The position numbers were made by a program, and so were the translations under genes. A DNA stretch of 64,000 nucleotides from Cavenderia fasciculata (taxonomy: Eukaryota > Evosea > Eumycetozoa > Acytosteliales > Cavenderiaceae), in assembly GCF_000203815.1 (NCBI RefSeq), contig NW_004457723.1, forward strand, positions 248,001 through 312,000, in the 5' to 3' direction. This document shows positions 37,177 to 50,514 of the stretch, piece after piece. Numbering within the stretch: the first letter of the stretch is position 1; the number at the start of each line of letters is the position of its first letter. The notes beneath the pieces were generated by a model, which did no database searches, had not been told where the DNA came from, and saw nothing but the letters and a program-made list of their open reading frames with translations.

Positions 37177-40100
37177 TTAAGAGGTAATAACCATATTATC
37201 CAATTCTCTTGAAATTTCTTCTTTGTAATCCATAAAGTCACCATCATATTTGGTGACGGTACCATCCTTTTTAACGACCCAAATTTCATTGGCAACCATA
37301 TTGATAAGATGTTGATTGTGAGAGATGAGGACGACACCACCTTGGAAGGCGTTGATACCTATCGCAAGGGCCTCGATGGCATCGATATCCAAATGATTGG
37401 TAGGTTCGTCGAGTAGGAGGACATGTGGTTGAGCCCAAGCAAGTTCTGCTAAAATGACACGAGACTTTTGACCACCGGAAAGGGTAGTGATCTTGTGGAG
37501 TGGCAAGTTGCCGCAGATACCAAAACGACCAAGATGGTTACGAATCTCTTGTACTGGGGGATTGCTAAATTTGGTTTGGAAGTATTCGATCGGGGTTTGG
37601 TCAGTGTTGAGTTGATCGACAAAATGTTGAGAGAAACGAGCGATACGCATCTTTCTCGAACGTTCAATGTAACCTTCGGTTTCGAGGAGATCGCCCATCA
37701 TGAGCTTCATCAAAGTACTCTTGCCTACACCGTTCATTCCGACCAGGGCAATCTTGCTGTCCATGTCAACACCAGTCTCTAGATTTCTAAACATGGTTGG
37801 ACGTCCTGGATAACCAAACGATACATTGTCAAAACGTAAAAGAGGAGGGGTGAGCTTTTCAGGATCGGGGAACGAGACAACCAACGACTTGTCTTCCTTT
37901 TCAGCAACGACCACTTCAATCTTGTCAAGCTTTTTCTGACGTGACGATGCACTCTTGGCCTGAGTATTGTTTTTGTTCTTTTGAATAAACTCTTTTTCCT
38001 TTTTAATCTTTCTCTCCATCTTGTCAATGGCCTTGTCCTTGGTTCTGACCATCACCTCTCTTTGCTTGAGGAAAGCGTCATAATTGCCACGGTATTGGTC
38101 AAGACGTTGGTCGTGAATGTGAATGATATTGTCGACAACTTCATTTAAAAAGGTGGCTTCGTGAGATACGACCAACAAGGTACGATCCCAAGCATAGAGA
38201 TACTTTTCCAACCACACACAAGCATGAAGATCCAAATGATTCGATGGTTCATCCAACAATAATACTTCAGGCTTACAAAACAATGCTCTCGCCAATGCAA
38301 TTCTCATTCTCCATCCTCCTGAGTAATCTTTACTTGGTTTAGTTGCAATTTCTTCAGTTGTAAATCCTAAACCTACTAAAATGGTTGATGCTCTAAAATA
38401 AAATAAATTAATTAATAAATTATTATTATTATTATTATTTTCTATTTTCTTTCTTTTCTTTTTTTCTTACCTATGAGCAGCTTTATCAGATTCAATTTCA
38501 CGTAATCTATCATAAATATCACGAAGATTATAATTTCTTTTTTCTCTTGGTTCATATGGCCAATTTGGATTGGTTCTATCCAATTCGGTGAGAATCTTTT
38601 CTTCTTCGAGCAACCATGCACGTTCAGAGTCTGCCTTTAGTACACATTGGAGTGGAGTGTTTTCATCACCAACGACTTCCTGTTCGACATAGAGTACTCT
38701 GAGATGTGGGGCAATGGTGATTTCATCACGAGAGGCAATCTTTTTGACAAGACATGATTTACCAATACCATTTCTACCAACAAAACCATACTTTTTACCA
38801 TAGGCCAAGGTGAGTGAAGCGTCTTGGAGAAGGATCTTGCCTGGTACGGAAAGAGTCAACTTGTCAAACTTGATATCATTACCAATGTTGCTACGAAGAC
38901 CGGCAGAGGTTCTTAAATGTACATAGGCGGGTGGTTCACGACCTGGTACATCGTCAATGTCTACATTGTCATAATCAATCTCTTGAGTTGGTACATTACC
39001 AATGATTGGATCTTCATCTTGTTGTCTCTTTTTAATTGCCTTTTCTTTCTTTTTCTCCAATTTGGCTTTCTTTTTGGCTAATTTGGCTGCTTTTGCTTCT
39101 GCAATTGTTAATACTTTTGGTTCATCTTCAAGTTCCTCTTCTTCTTCAAGTTCTTCCTCTTCTTCTTCTTCTTCTTGAATTTCCAATTTTGACAACTTTG
39201 ATGATAATTTATCCTTTTTAGATGATTTTTTGGTTGGTTTGACTTCCTCCTCTTCTTCTTCAAGTTCTTCTTCTACGACTTGTTTCTTTCCACCCTTTTT
39301 GTTGTCTTTCTTTCCACCCTTTTTGACTGGTTGTGGAATCTCCTCTTCCTCTTCTTCTTCTTCTTCTACAACTTGTTTCTTTCCACCTTTCTTGTTGTCT
39401 TTCTTTCCACCTTTTTTAACTGGTTGTGGGATTTCTTCTTCTTCCTCTTCTTCTTCTTCTTCTTCAGATTCGACTACAACTTGTTTCTTTCCACCTTTCT
39501 TGTTATCTTTCTTTCCACCTTTCTTGACTGGTTGTGGAATATCCTCTTCCTCTTCTTCCTCTTGTTCATCTTCAGATTCTTGTTTCTTTGGTGTTGGTTT
39601 CTTGTTGTCCTTCTTTCCACCCTTCTTGACTGGTTGTGGGATTTCTTCTTCCTCTTCTTCTTCAGATTCTACAACGACGGCAGCTGGTTTCTTTTGAGCA
39701 GCTTGTTTGTTACCACCCTTTTTAGCTGGTTGTGGAATACCATCATCTTCATCTTCTGATTCATGTTGTTGTTGTTTCTTTCCACCCTTTTTGTTGTCTT
39801 TCTTTCCACCCTTTTTAGCTGGTTGAGGAATACCGTCGTCTTCTTCTTCAGACTCTACTACAACTGGTTTCTTTTGAGCAGCTGCTTGTTTGTTACCACC
39901 CTTTTTAGCTGGTTGTGGAATACCATCGTCTTCATCTTCAGACTCGTCTTGTTGTTGTTGTTGTTTCTTTCCACCTTTCTTGTTGTCTTTCTTTCCACCC
40001 TTTTTAGCTGGTTGAGGAATACCGTCGTCTTGTTCGTCTTCACTCTCTTGCTTCTTTGGTGGTGTTGTCTTTTGAGCAGCTGCTTGTTTGTTGCCACCCT

Positions 40101-40263
40101 TCTTAGCTGGTTGAGGAATGTTGTCTTCGTCAGAGTCAGCTGCCGCAGCCTTCTTTCCCTTGGCTCCTCCTTTAGCTCCACCTGCTTTCATGGCTGCTTC
40201 GATTGGGTCAACAAAGTCGTCGTCACTATCTTGTTGATGTTTTCCTCCTTTCTTTTTTGCCAT
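37177..40263 (-). CDS. abcF4: ABCF-family twin ATPase (ABC transporter F, AbcF4-like)
   Basis: 1,002 residues from two exons (40263-38471, 38392-37177). The N-terminal 385 residues are a charged low-complexity region built from repeats of KKGGKKDNKKGGKKQ and IPQPAKKGG separated by acidic runs. Two ABC cassettes follow with no membrane spans: Walker A GRNGIGKS, signature SGGWRMRIALA and LLLDEPSNHLD; a linker rich in Lys/Glu; then Walker A GMNGVGKS, LSGGQKSR and LLLDEPTNHLD. All catalytic residues are intact. ABCF proteins are soluble, ribosome-associated ATPases (GCN20, ABC50). The long Lys/Glu-rich head matches my recollection of D. discoideum AbcF4, so the symbol is given with moderate certainty. 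Confidence 0.88.
39240..40130 (-). repeat. Low-complexity coding repeats in the ABCF head
   Basis: At least eight imperfect units coding KKGGKKDNKKGGKK or IPQPAKKGG, separated by Glu/Asp runs of varying length. Unit number and acidic-run length differ between copies, consistent with replication slippage in frame. Confidence 0.8.
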
Positions 40264-40577
40264 CTCTATCTATCTACTTTAATATTAATATAAATATTTT
40301 AAATAAAACGATTGAAAGTATTAATAGTAATAGGATGAGAAAATCAGTAGAAAGCAGAGATAGCTACGTGTTTGAACTCAACGCTCCTCGTTTTTTTTTT
40401 TTAATTTTTAAAATTTGTTTTTTTTTTTTTTAATTGTAAACTTAAACTTTACCCAATTTATTTGGATTGCCTTTTCGGGATAAGAAATTATTTGAATTGG
40501 ATGAAGATATCTGGTTTAGAATTATTATTATTAGTTTGGTTGGGTCGTCGTTTATTGTTGTTTGGGAAAGGTAGGGA
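40264..40577. other. Short intergenic between chaperonin and ABCF genes
   Basis: Both neighbours are on the minus strand. The gap holds the promoter of the ABCF gene, with long T tracts on the plus strand at about 40389-40432. No other gene seen. Confidence 0.5.
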
Positions 40578-42630
40578 CTAAACAGAGGGAGGTTTGAATC
40601 TTTCTCTTGGTTCATTGATCACCATATTATTGATACGCAAAATCATTTGAGAGGCTCGTGTTGCCAACGTTAAAATATTGACGAGCAAGCATGATGGTTC
40701 GACCACTTTTAATTGATTGACCATATCTACTATCTCACCATTATCCAAATTAATACCTTTCCATTTATTGATTCCATCATCTAATCTATGTAAATCTTTT
40801 AATTTTGATATTAATTCAATATTATCGTATCCAGCTAAAATAAATAATTAAAATAAATAACTTGTAAATATTAAATAAATAAATATTTTATTGATCAAAC
40901 ATACCATTTTGAATTAAAATAAAAGGAATGGATTCCAAAGAATCAATAAATATTTGAATTGATAATTTGATTTTTTGGTTCATATCTACTTGTTCATTTA
41001 ACCAATTCTTTAATTGATTCATTAAATATAAATATATACATCCACCTCCACTAAATAATAATAATAACAAATACACATACAAATATAAATATATAAATAA
41101 ATAAATATAATTAATAAATAATATTTTCTTTTTTTTTCTTTTTTTTTTTTAGATATTCTATTACATACCCAATAATAAAAGGATTATTAATTGAAGATGA
41201 TAAGATACTCAACATATCTCTAAAAGATCTAATACATTCTTGTGAGATGGTGTCTGTTGGTGACCGAATGATGATTGTTGGAAGACTGATTTCATTGGTT
41301 GCATTTTGAATTTGCATAAATAATTTGTTGGTTGTCGTCGTGTTGTCACCAATCACAACGGTTGTGATCTTTTTCAATCCAGATACTACTTGTGAGTTGA
41401 TAGAATATAAACTATTCACCAGTTTACATCCAAGATTGAGTGCAATCGTTGATAGATCACGATCATCTTGAACATTAAAATGAAATATTCCATTGTCTTG
41501 CATCATCGATTCAATCGGTGGTGGTAGATATCCACTATCACTAAATACAACCGATATATCATTTGTCAATAACAACTCTTTGAATCTATTGACTACTACC
41601 GATACATCCTTTATATTTTGTAGTTGTAGTTTACCAACCAACACTCTACTCCCTCCTACTCCTCCTTCTCCTTCTCCTTCTCCTTCTCCTTCCTTTTGTT
41701 GTTGTTGTTGTTGTCTTTGTAATAGTCTATCTAATATCTGTGATTTATTCCATCCACTTGGTATCTCCATCAATACACCATCCAATAATTCAGAATCCAA
41801 CATAGTCGGACCGTTCACAGCAATCACTCTCACCAAATCTAAATTCTTATTATCTTTTAATCGAATGATAGATTCTACTCCAAGTTTAATAAAATGTTTT
41901 AAATATTTTCCTAGTATCTTTTAATATACAATAAAATAAAAATAAATTAAAAGAAGAAGAACAAGTTAATAAATACATTCATCTTTATCTTTTTGTATAT
42001 TAGTAATAGTAATAATAATAATAATAATAATAATATATGTATATACCTTTGATGATAATGAAGTAGATGCAATTTGATACAACTTTTCTATAAATTCAGT
42101 GTTATTGTATTTATGATCTAGATCATCTCGTTGTTGTTTGGTTGTTGTTATAATAGGTAATTGTATCTTTTCAATCTCTTTTAGACATTGATCAAGTGAT
42201 AATTGAAATCCCTTTATAATGTTGATAATATATTATATTAGTTAACTATAGTAGATAGATATAGTAAGTGTAATATATTACATACATCAACAATAGTAAT
42301 AGGATGAATTGAAGAATCGGATAGATATTTTAGACAGTTTCGAAGTAATGAACAAGTCAATAGGACGACACTAGTTGTACCATCACCAATGGTTCTATCT
42401 TGTGCTTTAGACAACTCTATGAGTAGTCTGGGTATAGGATGTTTGATTTCTAGATGCTCTAGAATGGTGGCTCCATCATTTGTTACAATGTAATCACCAG
42501 TGCCTCTTTGGTCGACAATTAGTTTATCGCTACCATAGGGTCCTAGTGTTGTCTTTAAACTGTAATATAGTGATTCTAAACTATTGATATTGTTTATAAT
42601 ATTGGTGTTCTTGTCATTGCTATTTATCAT
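40578..42630 (-). CDS. Divergent group II chaperonin subunit (CCT7-like)
   Basis: 553 residues from five exons: 42630-42286, 42211-42047, 41917-41169, 41050-40905, 40834-40578; every phase fits. The ATP-binding marks are present: LGPYGSDKL, NDGATIL, GDGTTSV, and the equatorial GGG after an ECIRSFRD helix. The C-terminal block (GINLDNGEIVD, then EP and INEPRE-like residues) is closest to CCT7 (eta) by eye. The apical domain is unusual: the conserved region is strongly diverged and holds a Gln run followed by a Glu/Gly run (about residues 230-245), and the helical protrusion is not recognisable. It may be a fast-evolving CCT7 or a CCT-derived paralogue; which one depends on whether the genome has another CCT7. 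Confidence 0.75.
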
Positions 42631-42825
42631 TATTTATTAAGCCTGATAGGAATTTATTCATAGATATTTTTCAAAGTTAAATATTATCTCCACCTCAAAA
42701 GGGTGCAAAAATATTCTTAAATATCTAGTGATATGGCACCAAACCCAATTCTCAACGACTACACCCTTCCCTTCTCCACAGACCTTTAAGGGTTAATTGT
42801 TATAAATTTCATCTTTCTATCAAAA

Positions 42826-44662
42826 ATGAATGAACAACAAAAGTTACAACTCCTCCAAGAATCAATTCCCACTATAGAGCCATTACAATCATTGACATTT
42901 AGTTATAACTACAATCAACCTCTATCTCCTGGAGTATTACCAACATCATTACAATCATTGGTGTTTGGTGATAGATATAATCAACCTCTATCAGTTGGAG
43001 TATTACCATCATCATTACAATCATTGGTGTTTGGTTATTACTATGATCAACCTCTATCTATTGGAGTATTACCATCATCATTACAATCATTGGTGTTTGG
43101 TGGTTACGAAAATCAACTATCAGTTGGTGTATTACCATCATCATTACAATCATTGGTGTTTGGTTATCACTATAATCAACCTCTATCTATTTGTGTATTA
43201 CCATCATCATTACAATCATTGGAGTTTGGTGATGAATATAATCAACGTTTGGTAATGTCACAAATAATAATCAAGAAAATAATGAAACTGTTAATCAAAC
43301 AACACAACCTTCAGACAAGGTATCCATGGCACCTGCCTCTCGTGGAACAAAGGGATATTACTCACCGGTATGTTGATGTCTTTTTATTAATAGTTAACTA
43401 CCAACTTTAATTTAGATTTTTTTTATAGGAATCAATACAAAAGATATACTACCCGTCAAGTGATATATATTCAGTTGGTTCAACTCTTTTCCATTTACTT
43501 TCATGGTAATTATTTAGCCGATCTTATCATTCAATGAGAGTTGATTTTATTATTGATTTTTTTATTTTTAGTCACCCAGATGATATTGGAAATAGAAAAG
43601 AATTTGTTAAGAACCACAAAGAAAACAACTTTGGTGCTGGCCATATTAAAATATCAACTATTAGATACTCTGAACACTTAATTAATTTTGTCAAGAAACT
43701 ATTAATCGAAAAACATCAAGATCGACTTTCATTGGGTCATTTAAATGGAAAAAAAATCAGACAACACACACAGAGATTCACATCATTTTTTATCGATCAA
43801 CGACAAATTCTATCAAGCACAACAACATTAATATTGGATGGTGAATTCAACCGTCCTCTCAAAGGATTACTTCCACCAACACTTTTAAAGTTATCTTTAT
43901 TTGGAAAGTTTAATCAACCAATCAAACAGCTTGATATTCCCAAAAGCGTTGAAATACTAATATTTGGATCATCATTTAATAGCTAAATAGAAAATTTTTC
44001 ATTGCCAGAGTCACTCGAAATACTAGTTCTTGGTAAATCATTCAATCAACCATTACATTCATACGTCGCACTCGACCCTATGATTTTATATCGATCCACA
44101 ATCCACTTGATCAGAGATAATTTTAGTGATTCAATGATTTCAAATTTATATCATTTTTATGAAAGGAATCTCAATATATATTACTGCTCTGTACACGACA
44201 ATAATATAATTGCCTATTCATTCCTCAAGGAGAACATGAAAATTGACTCTTTTATCCTGACCGTTGGTCAAGAATGTTTTGGAATTGGTCAAATCAAAGG
44301 GTATGCTTTTTTTTACACCTTCTTATCATTGCTACGATTTGATCATTAATATTATTATACTATTTAGAGATAACAATATGATACAATGGAAGAACAATGA
44401 TATTTCAATATCAATAGATTTAATGGATTTTGGTGTGATATCACATGTTAAACAATCAATTCATCCACATTTATTTTGTCAAGTAGATAAAAGTAAATTT
44501 GAAGCATTGAATAAGCAGTTTGGTGACTCTCATGGTATTGAATACTCACTTATATATGTGGCCAAATTATTTGAATTGGATGAAGATAATATTCATCAAG
44601 TGTATCAAGATGGTCAATATCTGAATATTAGATTAATTCCATGGAAGTTCCGAAACAAATAA
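42826..44662 (+). pseudogene. Decayed FNIP-kinase with most of the kinase domain lost
   Basis: Starts like its relatives (ATG 42826, leader, six FNIP units) but at about 43238 the array joins directly to the activation segment, which is in another frame (FGNVTNNN through SRGTKGYYSP). The N-lobe, hinge and catalytic loop are missing. Downstream, the usual pieces are present with the conserved introns: the 77-base exon (ESIQKIYYPSSDIYSVG), the HPDD linker, FNIP units and the C-terminal domain (SIHPHLFCQ, LDEDNIHQV) ending at 44662. A stop interrupts the FNIP part at 43984. So at least one frame change and one premature stop separate it from a working gene. The first 420 bases could still encode a small FNIP-only protein. 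Confidence 0.75.
42890..43245 (+). repeat. FNIP repeat array in the decayed FNIP-kinase
   Basis: Six units, five of 66 bases and one shorter (missing YNQP residues), closely matching those at 29.3 kb. Confidence 0.8.
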
Positions 44663-44729
44663 ATCCATGTGTTCATTTTTTATCTCTTGGTATATTTTAT
44701 TATTTTATTTACAATGGTATATGAATCTT

Positions 44730-45754
44730 TTATTCAGTTGACTGTTCTTTACCGACCTCTACAATATCAGGTTGATTAAAATTATTATTATTATTATTAT
44801 TTGAAAGATCAACAGGATTAGAGGGACGATTATCCTTGTCGGCCTTTTGAATGATTGATTTTAATTTTGCGAGACCAAACTGTTTCTTTAAAATATAATC
44901 TGAAAGCCAAGTCGGAAGATAGGATAGGAACCTTAGAATGACCGAGCCAGGACCAAATGCAGCATTAGCTGGTATACGACGAGAAAAGATGGTTGATAGC
45001 ACAAAATCTGCAAATGATTGAACGGGTACTTGACGTGATTTAGACATTTGAGGACGATTATTTATGTCACTAGCAATAGCACGATACACTGATCGCTCCA
45101 TGATGTGATCGAGTAGTGGAGTAGCCTTTTCAATGATCCCGGTTGAAATGGGACCCGGTGCAATGGTGATCACCTTGATATTGAAAGGATCCAACTCCAT
45201 ACGAAGTGCATCTGACCAATTATGAAGAGCTGCCTTTGAACTACTATACGACGATCCAAATGGCATACCATTCCAAGCAGCGACACTACCGATATTGATA
45301 ATGATCCCTTTTCTAGCGTTGATCATGTGAGGTGCCACTTGATTGGTAGTAGCAATAAGACCAAAGAAATTAACTTCAAATAGAGTTCTGAGATCGATCA
45401 TGGGTACCTCGATCGCCGGACCAAACATAGTGATACCTGCATTATTGATCAGTATATCTATTCGACCTTCTACCTCTACTATACCCTTGATTGTCTGTTC
45501 AATACTATCTTGACTTGTCACATCCAACTCCAACACTTTAATACCCATCTCCAACATATCATTCATCCTCTCTATGTTTCTTGATGTTGCGAATACCTTA
45601 AACCCATAGTTATGAAATGTCAAAGCTAATGATCTACCAATCCCACTTGATGCTCCTAACAATCATACAAGTACAAATTATAAGTTAATATCTCTATCTC
45701 TATATGTATCTATCTATTCATTACCTTACCTGTAATAACTACAACTTTATTCAT
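44730..45754 (-). CDS. Short-chain dehydrogenase/reductase
   Basis: 316 residues from two exons (45754-45730 and 45655-44730); the tiny first exon supplies MNKVVVITG, and the 74-base intron splits the cofactor motif, restored as TGASSGIG. Other classical SDR marks are DVTSQDS, NNAGI, a catalytic Ser in IGSVAAW, YSSSK (Tyr and Lys) and APGPI. All catalytic residues are present. The C-terminal part (FLSYLPTWLSDYILKKQFG) resembles SDR9/DHRS-type or retinol dehydrogenase-like members, and the tail is Asn-rich. The substrate is unknown. Convergent with the decayed FNIP-kinase, 67 bases apart. Confidence 0.9.
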
Positions 45755-45987
45755 TTTTTAATCTATATTAAAGTTCATTTTCATTCCCAAAGTGTCTTCA
45801 CTTTGTAATCATTTGTTTTTTTTTTTAAAATTAATTAATTCTATTTTATTTATTAATTTATTTTCTATTATTACTTTTATATTTATATATATATATATGT
45901 ATTAGATAATTCATTATCTATTTCTTTATCTATTTCTTTATAATATTATTTGTTCTTTTCTTTTTTGTTTGTTTTTTGTTGTTTGAT
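45755..45987. other. Intergenic between SDR and ABCB genes
   Basis: Both neighbours are on the minus strand: the SDR promoter lies to the left of its start, and the 3' end of the ABCB gene at 45988. AT-rich with TA repeats; no gene seen. Confidence 0.5.
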
Positions 45988-48900
45988 TTAAAGTTGTCTT
46001 GAAACCAATTTAGTATAATAACCATTCATTTCTAATAATTCTTGATGACTACCTTGTTCGACGATACGACCACCCTTGAATACAGCGATAATGTCTGCGT
46101 TGATGATAGTACTGAGTCTGTGAGCAATGACGACGACGGTACGACCCTTCATTACATTGTCTAGGGCAATTTGTACTTCCTTTTCACTGACTGTATCCAA
46201 AGCACTGGTAGCTTCATCCAACAATAGAATCTTGGGGTTACGAATGATAGCACGGGCAATGGCAACACGTTGTTTCTGACCACCAGACAATTGAGTAAAC
46301 TTGTCACCGAGTTGGGTGTCATATTGGTTTGGAAGTGCAGAGATAAAGTCGTGAGCATTGGCAGCCTTGGCACAATCGATCACTTCTTCAAGAGTAGCAT
46401 CTGGTTTACCATAACGAATGTTTTCAAGAATAGTTCCTGAAAAGAGGAATGGTTCTTGTCCAACCAAACCATACACTGCACGTAATTGAAGTAAATTGAT
46501 ATCTTTAATTTCGATACCGTCCAATGTAATGCTACCGGCACTTGGATCATAGAAACGTTCCAGAAGAGAGATGACAGTTGACTTGCCACCTCCACTGTCA
46601 CCGACTAGAGCAACCTTTTTACCAGCTGGAATGTCGAGTGTAAAGTCGGCAAAGATTTGACGGTTGGGACGTGATGGATAGGCGAATTGAACGTTGGCAA
46701 ATTTGATGTCACCCTTGACGTCGGCCGGACTGATGGGTTGGCCCGACTTGGCGAATGGGTCGATCTTGGAGACACGGTCAATGAGTGCAAAGATGGCGTT
46801 GGTGGCAGTGGTAGCCTTGGCCATATCGGGTGCAAAGGCGCTGGCATTACCAATACCCATGGCTGAGAGGACAATGGCGAAAAAGACACGTTGCATCTGT
46901 CCGAAACCCTCAATAGTGTCCCAGACCTCTTCGCAACGGTCGCCAAAAATGTTGCCGGGTTGGCAGTACTCGTCGAGTGTGCTTTGCTTGGCCTTCCACT
47001 CGCCGTCGTTGACGAGCTTGCCTCCGTACCAGTATCCGAGTGCCCAGACGAGGAACATGACTGCTTGAGTAAACCCAAAGACGACACCGGCGACATTACC
47101 CTTGCGGATCGAGAGACGGATGGGGTCGGCGAGCGCATACTCGAATTTACCATAGATCTTTTCCTCGGCATTGAATGCAGCGACGGTACGAATACCCGAG
47201 ATGGCTTCAGTGGCGATTTGACTCGACTTGCCGTACGACTCTTTACCTTCTTTGCTAAACCCACCCATAAAGTCCATTTCAACCTTGGCCGAAAAACCAA
47301 TGACTGGGACACAAGCTAAAATGACTAGAGTCAACTTCCAACCTGCGACAAATGCAATGATGAGACCGACAATGGTAGTGACTAAATTTTGGAGCAATAG
47401 ACCGAGACGCTGACTAGTCATACCTTGGACATGAGTAGCTTCGGTAGCCAAGTCATTTGTGAGAATACCAGTTGCATTTTCGGGCAAGTCAAACCACCCG
47501 ACATCTTGACGAATGATGGAACGGAACGATTGATGACGTAGACGATGAGTAAGCTTCTCACCGATATAAGTAAACGAAGCAATTTGAAGGAAGTTGGCAA
47601 CACCCGATCCAATGGCCAAAATGACAAACCACATGGCAAGTAGAGCAGCACGACGTTTCATATCTTCAATGTCGGGTGTTTGGAATACCTTTAGAATCTC
47701 GGAAAAGATGATAGCAAAGATTGGCATAATAGTACCGTTAATCAGTGCACCAACACTACCAGTTACAAAGTATGGCCATTCGACTCTATTCATTCTAGCA
47801 ATACGCATAATTGGTACTTTACTCTTTTCTTCTTTCTTTTTACCACCCTTTTTTCCCTTTCCTTTTCCACCTCTTCTCTTTCTCTTTCCTTTTCCACCGG
47901 CTGTTAGGTTTTCATCTGATTCACCTTCGACCGATGATGATGAAGCGGAATCTGAAGTCTCCCTTTCCTCTTCCTTTTCAATTTCCTTGACTCCCGATTT
48001 CTTTTGTTCTTTCTTGTCACCACCACTTTGTTGACGACGTACCAAACTAGTGTAGACACCTTCTTTGGCCAATAATTCGTCGTGGGTACCTTGTTCGATG
48101 ATTTGACCCTTTCTAACAACTGCAATGATATCAGAGTTTTCAATGGTACTGAGTCTGTGAGCAATGACAATGACGGTACGACCCTTCATGACATTATCCA
48201 GTGCGACTTGTACTTCCTTTTCGCTGGCACTGTCCAAAGCACTGGTAGCTTCGTCAAGTAGGAGAATCTTGGGGTTCTTGATGATAGCACGGGCAATAGC
48301 AATACGTTGTTTCTGACCACCAGACATTTGCACACCCTTTTCACCAACTTGGGTTTTGTAGCCCTCTGGCAACGCCGAAATAAAGTCGTGAGCATTGGCA
48401 GCACGAGAAGCATCGATAATCTGCTCCATCGTAGCATTTTCATTACCATATCTAATATTGTCCTCTATACTCACACCAAACAACACTGGTTCCTGACTAA
48501 CCAAACCAATATTCAAACGTAGCGATGATACATTGATTTCTCTAATATCAACACCATCCAAAAGAATTTGTCCGTCCTCTGGATCATAAAATCTTTCCAA
48601 TAATGCAATTGCTGATGATTTACCTCCTCCACTATCTCCAACCAATGCACTAAAGTAAATTAGAAAGAATGAAAAAGAAAGATTAATAAATATATTTCTA
48701 TTTTTGATTTTGATTTTGATTTTTTTTTTTTAACATACACAGTTTGACCTTGTTTAATTGATAAATTAAAACCATTAAAGATTTTAACATCTGGACGTGA
48801 TGGATAAGAGAATGATACATTGTTGAAATCAATGTTACCTTGAGCAGCGATTTCAATACCCTTTTTGGAGAATGGGTCGATTTTGGATTGACGATCAATG

Positions 48901-50229
48901 ACACCAAAGATTTTGTGGGCGGCACCACGACCGTTGGCAAAGTTGGTGACTGATGGAGCAGCTTGGCCTAATGCCATAGCACCCATAATCACACTGAAAA
49001 AGACTGTGAGCACATCACCACCGGTCCATGCATGATCCTTGACTGGATTCCATGAGCCGTCGGCAATCAACTTGCTTCCATACCAAAAGGCTAGCGAATA
49101 ACTACCAAAGAGAATGAAAAAGACGAGACCGATACCAATACCATTCATGACACCCTTCTTTTTACCGACTACCATAGCCTCTGCAAGACGATCGTAGTAA
49201 CGTTGAGACTCACGTTCCTCACCTGAAAAGGTGACCACCGTTCTAATACTACCAATCTTTTCCTCGGCAACAGCACCAGCCTTGGCATAAGAGTCTTGAC
49301 CCTTCTTGGTCAAATCAGTCATCATCTTGGTCATAAATGCTCCAGCAGCTGCCAATAAAGGTGTCAAAGCTAAAATAACTAAAGCCAATTGCCAACCATT
49401 AATCAAACCAATAACAAACCCAGAAATAAATGTTGATGTGAAATGAAGAAAACTTCCAACCTAAATTGAATCAAAAATATAAGTATGATATATTATATTT
49501 GTTTGTTTTGTGTTTGTTTGTTACCTTTTCACCAATAGCTTCTTGAAATAATTGAGTATCTGAAGCGATACGAGTTGAAAGTTCAGATGCTTTTGTGATA
49601 TCGTACCAACCAATTTCTTGTGAAAGGATGGCTCTAAAGTAGAGCTTGCGACAACGAACCGATTGACGTTCACCAGCCATGGTCCAAAAGGCGACTTCGG
49701 CATAACAGAGTACAAACATACCGGCGGCAATGTACAAAAAGTAGACAGAGATTTTAGAGACGTCGTCGTAGAGACTGTACGACTCGTCGAGGAACTTGGA
49801 TGGCGCAAAGGCGTCCATCACCTGACCCAATACAATGGACAAGGCTGGCATGGCAACACCAGCACCAACGGCACTGATCGAACCAATAATCATAAACAAC
49901 ATGTCCAATGGCTCGGCAAATCTAAACAATTGAAAGAATCCAACCATTGGTCCTACTTCTTCCTTTTTATCTTTGTCATCTTTATCTTTACCGTCCTTGT
50001 CATCCTTTTTAGTATTGAAATCAGTATATTGAGTACCAGTTTCTGAAAATACTAAACTATCACTACGATCTCTTGGATCAATCTTTATCTCTCCTCCTCC
50101 TTCAACACCTGGTGTTAAAATTGGTGATAATGATCCTTCTCCTCCACCATTTTGATTTTGATTATTTTGATTATTATTATTATTATTATTTAAATCTTGA
50201 AGAGGTACACCCTCTCCTTCTCCTTCCAT
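45988..50229 (-). CDS. Full-size ABC transporter, ABCB (P-glycoprotein/MDR) family
   Basis: 1,362 residues from three exons (50229-49525, 49460-48739, 48649-45988), phases compatible. The N-terminus is Asn/Gly-rich, then TMD1 with six spans, NBD1 (GDSGGGKSS, MSGGQKQR, ILLLDEATSALDS), a charged linker rich in Lys/Gly/Glu/Ser, TMD2 with six spans, and NBD2 (GDSGGGKST, LSGGQKQR, ILLLDEATSALDT). Both Walker B Glu and both H-loops (AHRLST) are present, so both sites look active. The second intron splits the NBD1 Walker A region (V|ALVGDSGGGKS). It is an exporter of hydrophobic compounds at the plasma membrane or vesicles by family, closest to dictyostelid AbcB2/AbcB3; I do not choose between them. 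Confidence 0.93.
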
Positions 50230-50481
50230 TTGTTATTAATAAAAGAGAGAGAGAAATATATAAAGATTTAAATGAATGTGTGAATGAATGAATGAAAAAC
50301 TATAAAAAAAGATCTTTGTTTTAAAAGAATCTAAAAATACTGTTACTTGGGGAAAATTAAAAAAAAAAAAAACGAAAACGGAAATTGAAACGTCGTTGTC
50401 GAATTTAATATAATAGTTATTAATTGTTGTACAACAATGATTAAAATAAAACGTTAATCAATTATATAAATAAATAAATAC

Positions 50482-50514
<33 letters not shown>

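Noticed and set aside
39230-40293. Plus-strand frames rich in Ser, Phe and Leu opposite the ABCF head
   Set aside because: They are the complement of Lys/Glu-rich repeats; low complexity only.
46600-47320. Frames of 120-235 codons in other frames of the ABCB gene
   Set aside because: They overlap the conserved second membrane domain and nucleotide-binding domain of a complete transporter.
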